Below are positions 1 to 8,053 of a DNA stretch of 64,000 nucleotides, piece by piece. The DNA is from Bacteroidota bacterium. Lineage in GTDB: Bacteria; Bacteroidota; Bacteroidia; CAILMK01; JAAYUY01. The notes beneath the pieces were generated by a model. It ran no database searches. It saw only the letters and a program-made list of their open reading frames with translations, and was not told the DNA's origin. Made by a program: the position numbers and the translations under genes. The number at the start of each line of letters is the position of its first letter. The stretch's first letter is position 1. Location: assembly GCA_016776505.1 (NCBI GenBank), contig JADHTG010000005.1, positions 1 to 64,000 on the forward strand. Reading direction: 5' to 3'.

Positions 1-178
1 CGAACTGAAAGTTATCGCTGGATACTGGCTGCCAGCTGCCAGTGAACAGTAACAAGAAAGCAATCTCCCCACCCTATTCGTAGTCTGTCGCCCGGGAAAT
101 TGAGCGCTGGGGACTACGAACTGGAAATTATCGCTGGATACTGGCTGCCAGCTGCTAGTGAAAAGTAACGAGAAAGCA
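1..178. repeat. Imperfect tandem repeat, 116-bp period
   Basis: Bases 1-62 recur at 117-178 with about five substitutions. The core ctggatactggctgccagct is identical in both copies and has internal dyad symmetry. The spacer (63-116) holds a 7-bp inverted repeat, cgtagtc (79-85) and gactacg (112-118). The first copy touches the window edge, so the array may continue to the left. No coding frame is evident. It is more GC-rich than the flanking DNA and looks like an intergenic repeat family. Function unknown. Confidence 0.8.
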
Positions 179-185
179 GCCTCAA

Positions 186-827
186 TTAATGATCAATCAC
201 ATAAGTCAGCATATAGCCATCGTATTCTTCGTAGCTCACATCAAACGACCTTTCATATCCATTTTGACGAATATGAGCTTTGATAAAACCTTCTTTCTGA
301 TATTCAAAAGGATCAATAAAAATATGATCCTTAAATAAGAGGTATTTTTTTCCGTTTAATTTAAATATAGATTCCTTTGTACACCAGTATACATAGAATT
401 GTTCGATTTCACTTTTACCTGCAGGAACGGAATTGATTTCATCAATTGTCATAAACTTGGTGCAAATCTTTTTTATGACCGGTTTGATCTCTTCTATATC
501 AATTCCAACCTTTTTTTTGCCAATTATCACTGCTGCATAATCAGCAGAATGTGAAATAGAAAGCTCTAAATCAAAATTCACCAGTTGTGGTTTTCCATGC
601 ACATCCCCTTCTACTTTAATAAAATGGTCGGTTCCAAGCAGGTGGCGAAGTAAAACCCGCCCGGCAAGCCAGTGCATATTGCGTTTACCTTTGTTCAGAG
701 AACTAAAAAACCGGATTTCAGGGGCGTTTAACACCAGGTCTTTCTTCAATTGATCAATAGTCTCAACCATTTTCCAGACTCCAATTTTCGTTTTATCTCT
801 ATCCTGACGTAATAATACTAAACCCAT
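186..827 (-). CDS. 4'-phosphopantetheinyl transferase superfamily protein (Sfp-like)
   Basis: This 213-residue protein should move the phosphopantetheine arm of CoA onto a serine of an acyl- or peptidyl-carrier protein in the cytoplasm. The family signatures appear in order: GKP (78-80), SISHS (90-94), the Mg2+-binding GIDIE (108-112) and WCTKESIFK (148-156). Its length fits the Sfp/AcpT class rather than the shorter AcpS. No PKS, NRPS or carrier-protein gene lies nearby, so it may be the general ACP-activating enzyme; the target is inferred. A TAnnTTTG box at 872-879 gives a leader of about 40 nt and supports this ATG. Confidence 0.85.
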   Translation of the reverse strand: MGLVLLRQDRDKTKIGVWKMVETIDQLKKDLVLNAPEIRFFSSLNKGKRNMHWLAGRVLLRHLLGTDHFIKVEGDVHGKPQLVNFDLELSISHSADYAAVIIGKKKVGIDIEEIKPVIKKICTKFMTIDEINSVPAGKSEIEQFYVYWCTKESIFKLNGKKYLLFKDHIFIDPFEYQKEGFIKAHIRQNGYERSFDVSYEEYDGYMLTYVIDH

Positions 828-871
828 TATTATTAATAAAAGAATTAATCCAAACTCAATGGCTATAAGTT

Positions 872-879
872 CAAATTTA
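872..879 (-). promoter_or_regulatory. Bacteroidota -7 box for the phosphopantetheinyl transferase gene
   Basis: On the minus strand the sequence reads TAAATTTG, an exact match to the Bacteroidota -7 consensus TAnnTTTG, about 45 nt before the ATG. No good -33 TTTG is visible. It forms a divergent pair with the box at 934-941. Confidence 0.5.
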
Positions 880-933
880 ATAATTATTAAAAAAGAAAAG
901 AAATACGGGTGTAGCTGAAAGCTAAAATGATTT

Positions 934-941
934 TATATTTG
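934..941 (+). promoter_or_regulatory. Bacteroidota -7 box for the threonine dehydrogenase gene
   Basis: TATATTTG matches TAnnTTTG exactly and lies 41 nt before the ATG at 983. The upstream -33 element is weak or absent. Confidence 0.5.
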
Positions 942-982
942 ACCACTTACAAAATCATAATTAAAAAGTCATTTTAAGAAAT

Positions 983-1936
983 ATGGATAAAATTCTGATC
1001 ATTGGTTGTGCGGGACAAATAGGTTCAGAACTTGTTCCTGCATTAAGGAAAATTTATGGAAATGATAATGTAATTGGATCAGATATCAAAACAAGTCCGA
1101 TGACTGAAGAATTAGCGAAGGGGGGGCCTTTTGAGCCATTGGATGTATTAAATGCAGCTCGTTTAGGTGAAATTGTTACTAAATATCGGGTAACTCAAAT
1201 TTATCATTTAGTGGCTGTTTTGTCGGCTTTAAGTGAAAAGGATCCCAGAAGAGCCTGGCAAATTAATATGGACAGCCTGTTTAATGTGTTGGAGTTAGCC
1301 AGGGAAAAGAAGCTGAGCAAAATTTTCTGGCCCAGTTCGATTGGAGCATTTGGACCCACAACACCAAGGATTGCTACTCCGCAAATGACCGTGATGGAAC
1401 CTAACACCGTTTATGGAATAAGCAAGTTAGCCGGTGAAAGATGGGTTGAATATTATTGGAATAAATACTCGGTAGATACCCGTGGAATTCGTTACCCGGG
1501 ATTAATCAGTTATAAAACAGAACCCGGTGGCGGAACAACTGATTATGCTGTTGATATTTTCTTTGAAGCCATAAAATCAGGACATTACAAATGCTTTCTG
1601 AAAGAGGATACGCACTTGCCTATGATGTTTATGGATGATGCCATAACCGGAACCATCCAACTCATGGAAACCGGCAATGAAAAACTGAGTATACGTTCAG
1701 CATACAACTTGAATTCATTAAGTTTCAGTCCATCGGAATTATATGAGAAAATCAAAAAGAGAATTCCTCATTTTAGGATTGAATATAAACCTGATTTCAG
1801 GCAGGGCATAGCAGATTCCTGGCCTGCCAGTATTGATGATAGTATAGCCAGGAAAGAATGGGGATGGAAGCCAGCTTATGATTTGGATAAAATGGTGGAT
1901 ATCATGCTTTCAGAAATTAAAAAGAAGCTGGCTTAA
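983..1936 (+). CDS. tdh: L-threonine 3-dehydrogenase, SDR/epimerase type
   Basis: It should oxidise L-threonine to 2-amino-3-ketobutyrate with NAD+, the first step of threonine breakdown to glycine and acetyl-CoA. The 317-residue chain is an extended short-chain dehydrogenase: Rossmann motif G8-C-A-G11-Q-I-G14, an acidic residue (D34) that favours NAD, serines at 118-119 and the catalytic pair Y144/K148 in YGISK. Its length and sequence fit the SDR-type threonine dehydrogenases known from Bacteroidota, not the zinc-dependent E. coli enzyme. The partner ligase kbl is not in the window. A general NAD-dependent epimerase is the alternative reading. It appears to be a single-gene unit. Confidence 0.85.
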   Translation: MDKILIIGCAGQIGSELVPALRKIYGNDNVIGSDIKTSPMTEELAKGGPFEPLDVLNAARLGEIVTKYRVTQIYHLVAVLSALSEKDPRRAWQINMDSLFNVLELAREKKLSKIFWPSSIGAFGPTTPRIATPQMTVMEPNTVYGISKLAGERWVEYYWNKYSVDTRGIRYPGLISYKTEPGGGTTDYAVDIFFEAIKSGHYKCFLKEDTHLPMMFMDDAITGTIQLMETGNEKLSIRSAYNLNSLSFSPSELYEKIKKRIPHFRIEYKPDFRQGIADSWPASIDDSIARKEWGWKPAYDLDKMVDIMLSEIKKKLA

Positions 1937-2041
1937 TTCATGTAACTAATTAATAAGACGAGTTTTCATATCATTTGAAAGCTTTTAATTTATCTAAATG
2001 TACAAATAGATACAGCCCGGAGTATCTAAAATCACATTAAT

Positions 2042-3085
2042 ATGTTCAATTACAACTATGCCACATTGGAAAGTTTAAGCATTCATCAGGTAGGCAATAA
2101 AGGAAAGGAAGAAGGATTCCATTTATCGAAAAACTGTGTGGAAACCCATGATGATTTGAAAGAAATATTAATTCACTATTTTTTCAGTTCTTTCAAAGAA
2201 AATGGCTACTACCAGTTTTCACATGAAACCGATCTGGAACTAAACGAAGTGTATTCATATGTTACAGACATTTTTAATCAACCAGATAAATTTCATAATC
2301 AATCCATAAAACTTGCCAAGTATTTATATGGGCAATCCCTTCATCCGAATATTAAACCAGGTGAATTTTATGTTGCTTATTTCAAAGATTGCCATATCAA
2401 TGGAACAGATACAGAGGCAATTGGCCTGTTTAAATCAGAATCTAAAGACCAGTATTTAAAAGTTTATTCTCGCCCTGAAAGCTTTGATATTGAGAGTGAT
2501 ACAGGTTTCAATATCAACAAGCTGGATAAAGGCTGCATCATTTTTAACCTGGAGAAGGAAGATGGTTTTGTGGTATCCATAGTGGATAGGACCAATAAGG
2601 AAACAGAAGCACATTTTTGGGTTGATCAGTTTTTGCAGCTCCATCACAGAAATGATAATTATTTCAAGACTGAACAGGCTATTAATTTATGTAAAACATT
2701 TGTGCAAAAACAATTAGCTGAAGAATTTGATTTATCAAAAGCAGAGCAAGCTGATTTACTAAATAAGTCTGCCAGGTTTTTTAATGAAAATGAGAGTTTT
2801 GAGTTGGTTGAGTTTGCTCATGATGTGATGGAAGAACCTAAGCTGGTCAAAAGTTTTAGTGAATATAAATCAAAATATGAAGAGCAGGAGGATATTCGGA
2901 TCTCAGATGAATTTGATATCTCCATGCCCGCGCTAAAAAAGAAAAAGCGCGTTTTTAAAAGTGTCATAAAGCTGGACAAAAATTTCCATATTTATGTTCA
3001 CGGGAATAGAAATTATATTCTAAAAGGCTATGATGAAGAAAGCGGGATGAGTTATTATCAGTTGTTTTTTAATGAGGAAAAATAA
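2042..3085 (+). CDS. Nucleoid-associated protein (NdpA/YejK-like)
   Basis: A soluble 347-residue protein without signal peptide or membrane segment. It resembles the 37-kDa nucleoid-associated protein family (NdpA/YejK). The most family-like stretch is around residues 105-130, where a PGEFYVAYFKDCHING segment precedes an AIGLFKSES strand. The C-terminal part is rich in Lys and Glu and ends in a predicted beta-rich section. In E. coli the family binds DNA in the nucleoid; its role in Bacteroidota is poorly defined. It stands alone between threonine dehydrogenase and the LUD gene, and no strong promoter box was found in the 105-bp gap. Confidence 0.7.
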   Translation: MFNYNYATLESLSIHQVGNKGKEEGFHLSKNCVETHDDLKEILIHYFFSSFKENGYYQFSHETDLELNEVYSYVTDIFNQPDKFHNQSIKLAKYLYGQSLHPNIKPGEFYVAYFKDCHINGTDTEAIGLFKSESKDQYLKVYSRPESFDIESDTGFNINKLDKGCIIFNLEKEDGFVVSIVDRTNKETEAHFWVDQFLQLHHRNDNYFKTEQAINLCKTFVQKQLAEEFDLSKAEQADLLNKSARFFNENESFELVEFAHDVMEEPKLVKSFSEYKSKYEEQEDIRISDEFDISMPALKKKKRVFKSVIKLDKNFHIYVHGNRNYILKGYDEESGMSYYQLFFNEEK

Positions 3086-3170
3086 TTCTGACAATTGTGA
3101 TACTACTCATTATGCTATTAATGAAATCAAAATCTTAATTTTACATTTTTAAAATACGCTCCTCAAATAG

Positions 3171-3800
3171 ATGCGCGAAAAGGTATTAAAAAAAATCCGG
3201 ACAGCTCAGCAAAAGAGTTTTATGAAATATGATCCAAAGGAACCGGATCTGAAGAAATTTGTATTTAAAAAACCAGACGAAAGTCTTCCTGAAAAATTTG
3301 CGAAAGAATTCAATAAAAATAAAGGCAAATTTATTTATTGCCAGAATAATACGGATATGGTCAGGCAATTGCGGAAACTGATCCAGGCAAATAATTGGAA
3401 AAATGTGTATTGCACCGAAGAGAATATCCGTTACATTCTAAACGACACCAGCCTGAAGTATAAATTCGAACTGGACAAATACACCAATGCAGATTTAAGT
3501 ATTACATGCTGTATGGGATTGGTTGCCCGAACAGGTAGTATTCTAATTGTCTCAGGTACAGATTCATCACGCAAACTTTCCATTTATCCCCCTGTTCATA
3601 TTGTAGTAGCTTATTATGACCAGATGTTTTTCGACCTGGAAAATGCATTCAAGTTTTTTAAACAAAAATATGAGGACTCACCGCCTTCTATGTTATCGAT
3701 AATCTCGGGTCCAAGCCGTACAGCTGATATTGAAAAAACCCTGGTTTTGGGTGCACATGGCCCTAAAGATTTGTATTGCTTTTACGTGAATGACCGATAA
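3171..3800 (+). CDS. LUD-domain protein (LutC/YkgG family)
   Basis: The 209-residue protein carries the LUD fold of lactate-utilisation proteins. Markers are the central GLVARTGSILIVSG segment and the C-terminal SGPSRTADIEKTLVLGAHGP, typical of LutC. In Bacillus, LutC works with the iron-sulfur proteins LutA and LutB in lactate oxidation, but neither gene is here, so a lactate role is not supported by context. Orthologues in Bacteroidota are often stand-alone. The 3' end overlaps the lpxH start by 11 nt, which suggests translational coupling. Function beyond the family name is uncertain. Confidence 0.75.
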   Translation: MREKVLKKIRTAQQKSFMKYDPKEPDLKKFVFKKPDESLPEKFAKEFNKNKGKFIYCQNNTDMVRQLRKLIQANNWKNVYCTEENIRYILNDTSLKYKFELDKYTNADLSITCCMGLVARTGSILIVSGTDSSRKLSIYPPVHIVVAYYDQMFFDLENAFKFFKQKYEDSPPSMLSIISGPSRTADIEKTLVLGAHGPKDLYCFYVNDR

Positions 3801-4548
3801 AAAGAAAAATACATATTTTGCTTCCGACTTTCACCTGGGTGTACCTGATTACGCTTCCAGCAGGAAAAGAGAGGATAAAATAGTTGAATGGTTAAATTCC
3901 ATTCAGAACCACCTGAAGGAACTCTATTTGCTGGGTGATATTTTTGATTTCTGGTTTGAGTACAAGCGGGTTATTCCAAAAGGATTTATAAGAATTCAAG
4001 GCAAACTGGCAGAATTAAGTGATTCCGGTGTAAAGATCTATCTGTTTAAGGGCAATCATGACTTATGGATGAAAGATTATTTCATTAAAGAATTGAACAT
4101 TGAAATAATCGACGAACCCCTGTTCAAAACTATAGGGGAAAAGAAATTTTATATAGCCCACGGAGACGGACTTGGCCCCGGGGATATTGGATTTAAATTT
4201 ATCAAGCGCATCTTTATCGGCAAACTCAATATGTGGTTATTCAGATGGATACACCCTGACGCAGGAATCAAGCTGGCCAATTTCTTTTCCGGTAAATCGC
4301 GTATGAAAAATTCAATAATGGACGATACTTTTTTGGCCGAAGACGAATTCCTGGTTCAACATGCAAGAAAAGTGATTGAAAATAATGATGTGGATTTTCT
4401 ACTATTTGGCCATCGCCATTTCCCCATCACATATAAGCTAAATGATAAATCGACTTATGTCAATTTAGGTGATATGATTACCCATAATACGTATGCTGTA
4501 TTTGATGGGAATGAACTTGAACTAAAAACTTTCGAACCCAATACTTAG
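3790..4548 (+). CDS. lpxH: UDP-2,3-diacylglucosamine diphosphatase LpxH
   Basis: It hydrolyses UDP-2,3-diacylglucosamine to lipid X and UMP, the fourth step of lipid A synthesis, at the cytoplasmic face of the inner membrane. The 252 residues show the calcineurin-like dimetal set: D13-x-H15, G49-D50, G88-N89-H90-D91, H124-G-D126 and a late GHRHFP. The aromatic DFWFEYK after the second motif is typical of LpxH-type enzymes. The start lies inside the preceding LUD gene (11-nt overlap). An LpxH2-type phosphoesterase of unclear substrate cannot be fully excluded. Confidence 0.82.
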   Translation: MTDKKKNTYFASDFHLGVPDYASSRKREDKIVEWLNSIQNHLKELYLLGDIFDFWFEYKRVIPKGFIRIQGKLAELSDSGVKIYLFKGNHDLWMKDYFIKELNIEIIDEPLFKTIGEKKFYIAHGDGLGPGDIGFKFIKRIFIGKLNMWLFRWIHPDAGIKLANFFSGKSRMKNSIMDDTFLAEDEFLVQHARKVIENNDVDFLLFGHRHFPITYKLNDKSTYVNLGDMITHNTYAVFDGNELELKTFEPNT

Positions 4549-4584
4549 GTTTCTGGTTTATTAAATTCAATTAAAATTATTGGC

Positions 4585-4592
4585 TAACTTTG
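4585..4592 (+). promoter_or_regulatory. Bacteroidota -7 box for prfA
   Basis: TAACTTTG, an exact TAnnTTTG match followed by gcactcgc, lies 48 nt before the prfA ATG. No clear TTTG is seen at -33. Confidence 0.55.
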
Positions 4593-4639
4593 CACTCGCA
4601 AAATATCAATCAGCTATTTAATTATTTTAGGATCAGTCA

Positions 4640-5728
4640 ATGGAATTACTGGAAAAACTTGCAGCTATTAAGGTCAGGTGGGATGAGATTTCCGATCAAC
4701 TCACCCATCCTGATATTATCAGTGATCAGAAAAAATACATACGTTTAAACAAAGAATATAGCGATTTAAGAGATATTGTTGAGATCTACCTGGAATACGA
4801 TGAAATGATCAGCAACATCAATACGAACAAGGATCTAATTCACAACGACAAGGATCCCGAAATGAGGGAAATGGCGAAGAAAGAGTTGGATGAATTATTA
4901 TCGAAAAAAGAACCACTTGAAGAAAAGATAAAGCTTCTGCTGATTCCTGCTGATCCTGCTGATAATAAAAATGCTTTAGTTGAAATCAGGGCTGGAACCG
5001 GTGGGGATGAAGCCAGTATTTTTGCCGGTGATCTTTATAAAATGTATGAAAAATTTGCTGAAACCAGGAATTGGAAAATGGAATTAATCGATTTTAGTCC
5101 CGGGACAACTGGCGGATATAAGGAAATTATTTTCAGCCTCAGCGGAAACAAGGTGTATGGCATCATGAAATACGAATCGGGTGTGCACCGCGTACAGCGA
5201 GTACCTGTTACAGAAACCCAGGGTCGTGTGCATACTTCAGCAGCTTCAGTGGTTGTTTTACCGGAAGCCGATGATTTCGACATTGAATTGAAAGAAACCG
5301 ATATCAGAAAAGACACCTATTGTTCTTCAGGTCCTGGTGGACAAAGTGTGAACACGACCTATTCAGCTGTCCGATTAACGCATGAACCTACCGGTGTTGT
5401 AGCCACCTGCCAGGATCAGAAATCTCAGATCAAGAATTACGAGAAAGCACTCAGGGTATTAAAAGCCCGTATCTACGAAATAGAGTATCGTAAATACCTG
5501 GATGAAGTTTCTTCCAAAAGGAAAACCATGGTGTCAACTGGTGATCGGTCGGCAAAAATCAGGACTTATAATTATTCGCAGGGACGAATTACAGATCACC
5601 GTATCGCTTTGTCGCTGTTTAACCTTCCTAATTTTATGAATGGGGATATTTATGAAATGATTGATGCACTCCAGGTAGCTGAAAATATTGAGAAGCTGAA
5701 AGAAGGAGTTGCTTTTGAAGACAAATAA
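4640..5728 (+). CDS. prfA: Peptide chain release factor 1
   Basis: RF1 reads UAA and UAG stop codons in the ribosomal A site and triggers peptide release. The 362-residue length is standard. The stop-codon tripeptide is P189-V-T191 (PxT), which marks RF1; RF2 would have SPF. The catalytic GGQ is at 233-235 inside [12 protein letters not shown]. No programmed frameshift is present, consistent with RF1. The gene ends 6 nt from the convergent PAP2 gene, with no terminator visible between them. Confidence 0.95.
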   Translation: MELLEKLAAIKVRWDEISDQLTHPDIISDQKKYIRLNKEYSDLRDIVEIYLEYDEMISNINTNKDLIHNDKDPEMREMAKKELDELLSKKEPLEEKIKLLLIPADPADNKNALVEIRAGTGGDEASIFAGDLYKMYEKFAETRNWKMELIDFSPGTTGGYKEIIFSLSGNKVYGIMKYESGVHRVQRVPVTETQGRVHTSAASVVVLPEADDFDIELKETDIRKDTYCSSGPGGQSVNTTYSAVRLTHEPTGVVATCQDQKSQIKNYEKALRVLKARIYEIEYRKYLDEVSSKRKTMVSTGDRSAKIRTYNYSQGRITDHRIALSLFNLPNFMNGDIYEMIDALQVAENIEKLKEGVAFEDK

Positions 5729-5734
5729 GCTGGG

Positions 5735-6295
5735 TTAATAGGATAATATTTTCTTTGGAATAAGTCCGACAGCAAAACCTATTGATATTCCTAATACAGC
5801 TCCCGCAATTACATCCAGGGGATAATGAACACCCACATACACCTGGGAATAGGAAATGGCAAAAGCCCACAATATAGATATAGGCAATATCCATCTCCAT
5901 TTAGAATAAAACAAACAAATGAAGTAAACAGCTACTGCGAAATGGTTGGAAGCATGAGAGGAAGGAAAACTAAAGCTTCTTCCACAACCCACTAACAAGC
6001 GGGCATATTGTTTAACAAAAGGATCATTACAAGGCCTTAAGCGGTGAACATATGGTTTAATGATCTCGCTGGACAATTTATCAGCTATAAAAACCACAAG
6101 AATTAGAAACAATATCATAATAATGCCTTTTCTCTTATATTTAATGATTAAATACGAGAAAACAAATGCATATAATGGGGCCCAGAAATATTTATAACGT
6201 AACAAAGGACACAGGTAATCAAGGAATGTGGATGTCAGATGACTGTTTATCTCAACAAATGTAGCCAGATCCCAATGCAATAAATTTTCACCCAT
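5735..6295 (-). CDS. PAP2-family phosphatase (undecaprenyl-diphosphatase-like)
   Basis: An integral membrane phosphatase of about 186 residues with the three acid-phosphatase motifs: KPYVHRLRP, PSSHASNH and SQVYVGVHYPLD. Several hydrophobic segments surround them. Small bacterial PAP2 proteins of this type often dephosphorylate undecaprenyl diphosphate or other lipid phosphates; the substrate here is inferred. The reading frame extends to an ATG at 6340, but a -7 box at 6314-6321 would put the transcript start downstream of it, so the ATG at 6295 (MGENLLHW) is preferred. Confidence 0.8.
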   Translation of the reverse strand: MGENLLHWDLATFVEINSHLTSTFLDYLCPLLRYKYFWAPLYAFVFSYLIIKYKRKGIIMILFLILVVFIADKLSSEIIKPYVHRLRPCNDPFVKQYARLLVGCGRSFSFPSSHASNHFAVAVYFICLFYSKWRWILPISILWAFAISYSQVYVGVHYPLDVIAGAVLGISIGFAVGLIPKKILSY

Positions 6296-6313
6296 GTATG
6301 TTAAATTAATGTT

Positions 6314-6341
6314 CAAATATAACATCAATATGCTGAACAAA
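6314..6341 (-). promoter_or_regulatory. Promoter of the PAP2 gene
   Basis: The minus strand has TATATTTG at 6321-6314 and a TTTG at 6341-6338 with a 16-nt spacer, slightly shorter than the usual Bacteroidota spacing. It supports translation from 6295 instead of 6340. Confidence 0.5.
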
Positions 6342-6411
6342 TGGCTAATATTTGCTCCCAGCAGGATGCAATCGATAAATATTTATTATTCTTAAAGAAT
6401 GGAATATTAGG

Positions 6412-6419
6412 TATATTCG
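6412..6419 (+). promoter_or_regulatory. Possible -7 box for glmM
   Basis: TATATTCG differs from TAnnTTTG at one base and is followed by caccc, as is common for these promoters. It lies 21 nt before the glmM ATG. Confidence 0.35.
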
Positions 6420-6439
6420 CACCCTTAAAAAATCTATAA

Positions 6440-7822
6440 ATGACATTAATAACTTCCATATCAGGCATTCGTGGAACGATAGGCGGAACAGTTGGAAAAG
6501 GATTAACACCTGATGATGTGGTCATGTTTACTGCTGCTTATGCTAATTGGATTTTAAGCAGCATGCAAACTAAAAAAGTAGTGATCGGGCGTGATGCAAG
6601 GATTTCCGGAGAAATGGTTGCTGCTTTAGTTTCTAATACTCTACTGGCAATGGGAATTGATGTGGTTGATTTAGGTTTATCTACCACTCCAACTGTGGAA
6701 ATTGCTGTGGTTGAAGAAAAAGCCGGAGGCGGGATAATTATTACTGCCAGTCATAATCCGAAACAATGGAATGCTCTCAAATTATTGAATCACAAAGGAG
6801 AGTTTATTTCAAATGAAGTCGGTAAAGACATATTAAAAGTAGCAGAAAATAAGGATTATGAATACAGCTCCATAGAAGCATTGGGAAAATACATTCAAAA
6901 AACCGACTACATCCAAAAGCATATTGATAAAATTCTTTCTCTTTCGCTTGTAGACGTGGATGTCATTAAAGCAGCAGATTTTTCCATCGTGATCGATTGT
7001 GTAAATTCAACAGGAGGAATCTCTCTTCCTCCTCTTTTAAAAGCATTAGGAGTTAATAAAGTGCATGAGCTTCATTGTAGTCCGGATGGAAAATTCCCCC
7101 ATAATCCGGAGCCTTTACCAGAAAATCTATCGCTGCTGGCGAGTGAAGTAAAAATCCAAAAAGCTGATTTAGGAATTGTTGTTGATCCGGATGTGGACAG
7201 GCTGGCATTCGTAAAAGATGATGGTGAATTTTTTGGTGAAGAATACACTCTGGTTGCAGTTGCAGATTATGTTCTGCAAAACACCAAAGGCAGTTGCGTT
7301 TCCAATCTTTCTTCCAGCCTGGCTTTGAAGGATGTTGCGGAAAAGCATGATTGCCCATATTTTGCTTCTGCAGTAGGCGAAGTGAATGTAGTCAGGAAAA
7401 TGAAAGAAGAGAAAGCGGTAATTGGTGGTGAAGGAAATGGTGGTGTTATATACCCGGAACTGCATTATGGAAGGGATGCCCTTGTTGGGATTGCCTTATT
7501 CCTGACATACCTGGCTAAAACGGGAAAAAGTGCCAGCCATTTAAGAGGGCAGTATCCCAATTATTATATCTCCAAGAATAAAATTGAATTAACTGAAAAC
7601 AAAAACCTGGATTCCATTTTGAATGAAATCCAATTAAAATACAAAAACTATCCATTAACTTTAATTGATGGGGTAAAAATTGAGTTCGATAAAGACTGGG
7701 TTCACCTTCGTAAATCAAATACTGAACCTATCATTCGCATTTATTCTGAGAGTAAATCACAAACTGCTTCTGAAAACCTGGCTAAGAAATTAATAGCAGA
7801 TATAAAAGAGCTTTATCAATAA
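6440..7822 (+). CDS. glmM: Phosphoglucosamine mutase
   Basis: It should interconvert glucosamine-6-phosphate and glucosamine-1-phosphate for UDP-GlcNAc, feeding peptidoglycan and lipid A. The 460-residue alpha-D-phosphohexomutase shows all four active-site loops: the phosphoserine S104 in TASHNP, Mg2+ loop D249-P-D251-V-D253-R, sugar loop EGNGG (331-335) and the C-terminal phosphate loop RKSNTEP. Serine in the sugar loop (ExNxS) is usual for GlmM of Proteobacteria; EGNGG is the form common in Bacteroidota and archaeal relatives, so a phosphomannomutase activity is possible. It is monocistronic, with tRNA-Leu downstream. Confidence 0.82.
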   Translation: MTLITSISGIRGTIGGTVGKGLTPDDVVMFTAAYANWILSSMQTKKVVIGRDARISGEMVAALVSNTLLAMGIDVVDLGLSTTPTVEIAVVEEKAGGGIIITASHNPKQWNALKLLNHKGEFISNEVGKDILKVAENKDYEYSSIEALGKYIQKTDYIQKHIDKILSLSLVDVDVIKAADFSIVIDCVNSTGGISLPPLLKALGVNKVHELHCSPDGKFPHNPEPLPENLSLLASEVKIQKADLGIVVDPDVDRLAFVKDDGEFFGEEYTLVAVADYVLQNTKGSCVSNLSSSLALKDVAEKHDCPYFASAVGEVNVVRKMKEEKAVIGGEGNGGVIYPELHYGRDALVGIALFLTYLAKTGKSASHLRGQYPNYYISKNKIELTENKNLDSILNEIQLKYKNYPLTLIDGVKIEFDKDWVHLRKSNTEPIIRIYSESKSQTASENLAKKLIADIKELYQ

Positions 7823-7919
7823 ATTCCATCCCGTAAGATCATTTTGACATTGGGCTAATTCCCTTTATTACAGGCTTATATTCAGCGAGTTTTTATCATT
7901 TTATCTAGAGAAATATTGC

Positions 7920-7927
7920 TAAATTTG
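7920..7927 (+). promoter_or_regulatory. Bacteroidota -7 box before tRNA-Leu
   Basis: TAAATTTG followed by cacc lies 10 nt before the first tRNA base, where a tRNA promoter is expected. It may also drive the downstream trigger factor operon, because only 34 nt separate tRNA and tig. Confidence 0.6.
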
Positions 7928-7937
7928 CACCCATTTT

Positions 7938-8019
7938 GCGGATGTGGCGGAATTGGTAGACGTGCTAGATTTAGGATCTAGTGCCGCAAGGCGTGGGGGT
8001 TCGAGTCCCCCCTTCCGCA
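7938..8019 (+). tRNA. tRNA-Leu (anticodon TAG)
   Basis: A class II tRNA of 82 nt. The acceptor strands GCGGATG (7938-7944) and CTTCCGC (8012-8018) pair with one T-T mismatch. The D arm is GTGGCGGAATTGGTAGAC. The anticodon stem ctaga/tctag encloses loop tttagga with anticodon TAG (reads CUN leucine codons). The long variable arm gccgcaaggc is typical of tRNA-Leu, and the T arm is ggggg-ttcgagt-ccccc. The CCA end is not encoded. Confidence 0.95.
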
Positions 8020-8053
8020 CATTTTCATCATCATAAATTCTAAATAAAAGTTA

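Noticed and set aside
7053-7465. Two overlapping minus-strand frames inside glmM
   Set aside because: They are antisense to the conserved DPDVDR and sugar-loop region of glmM and show no family feature.
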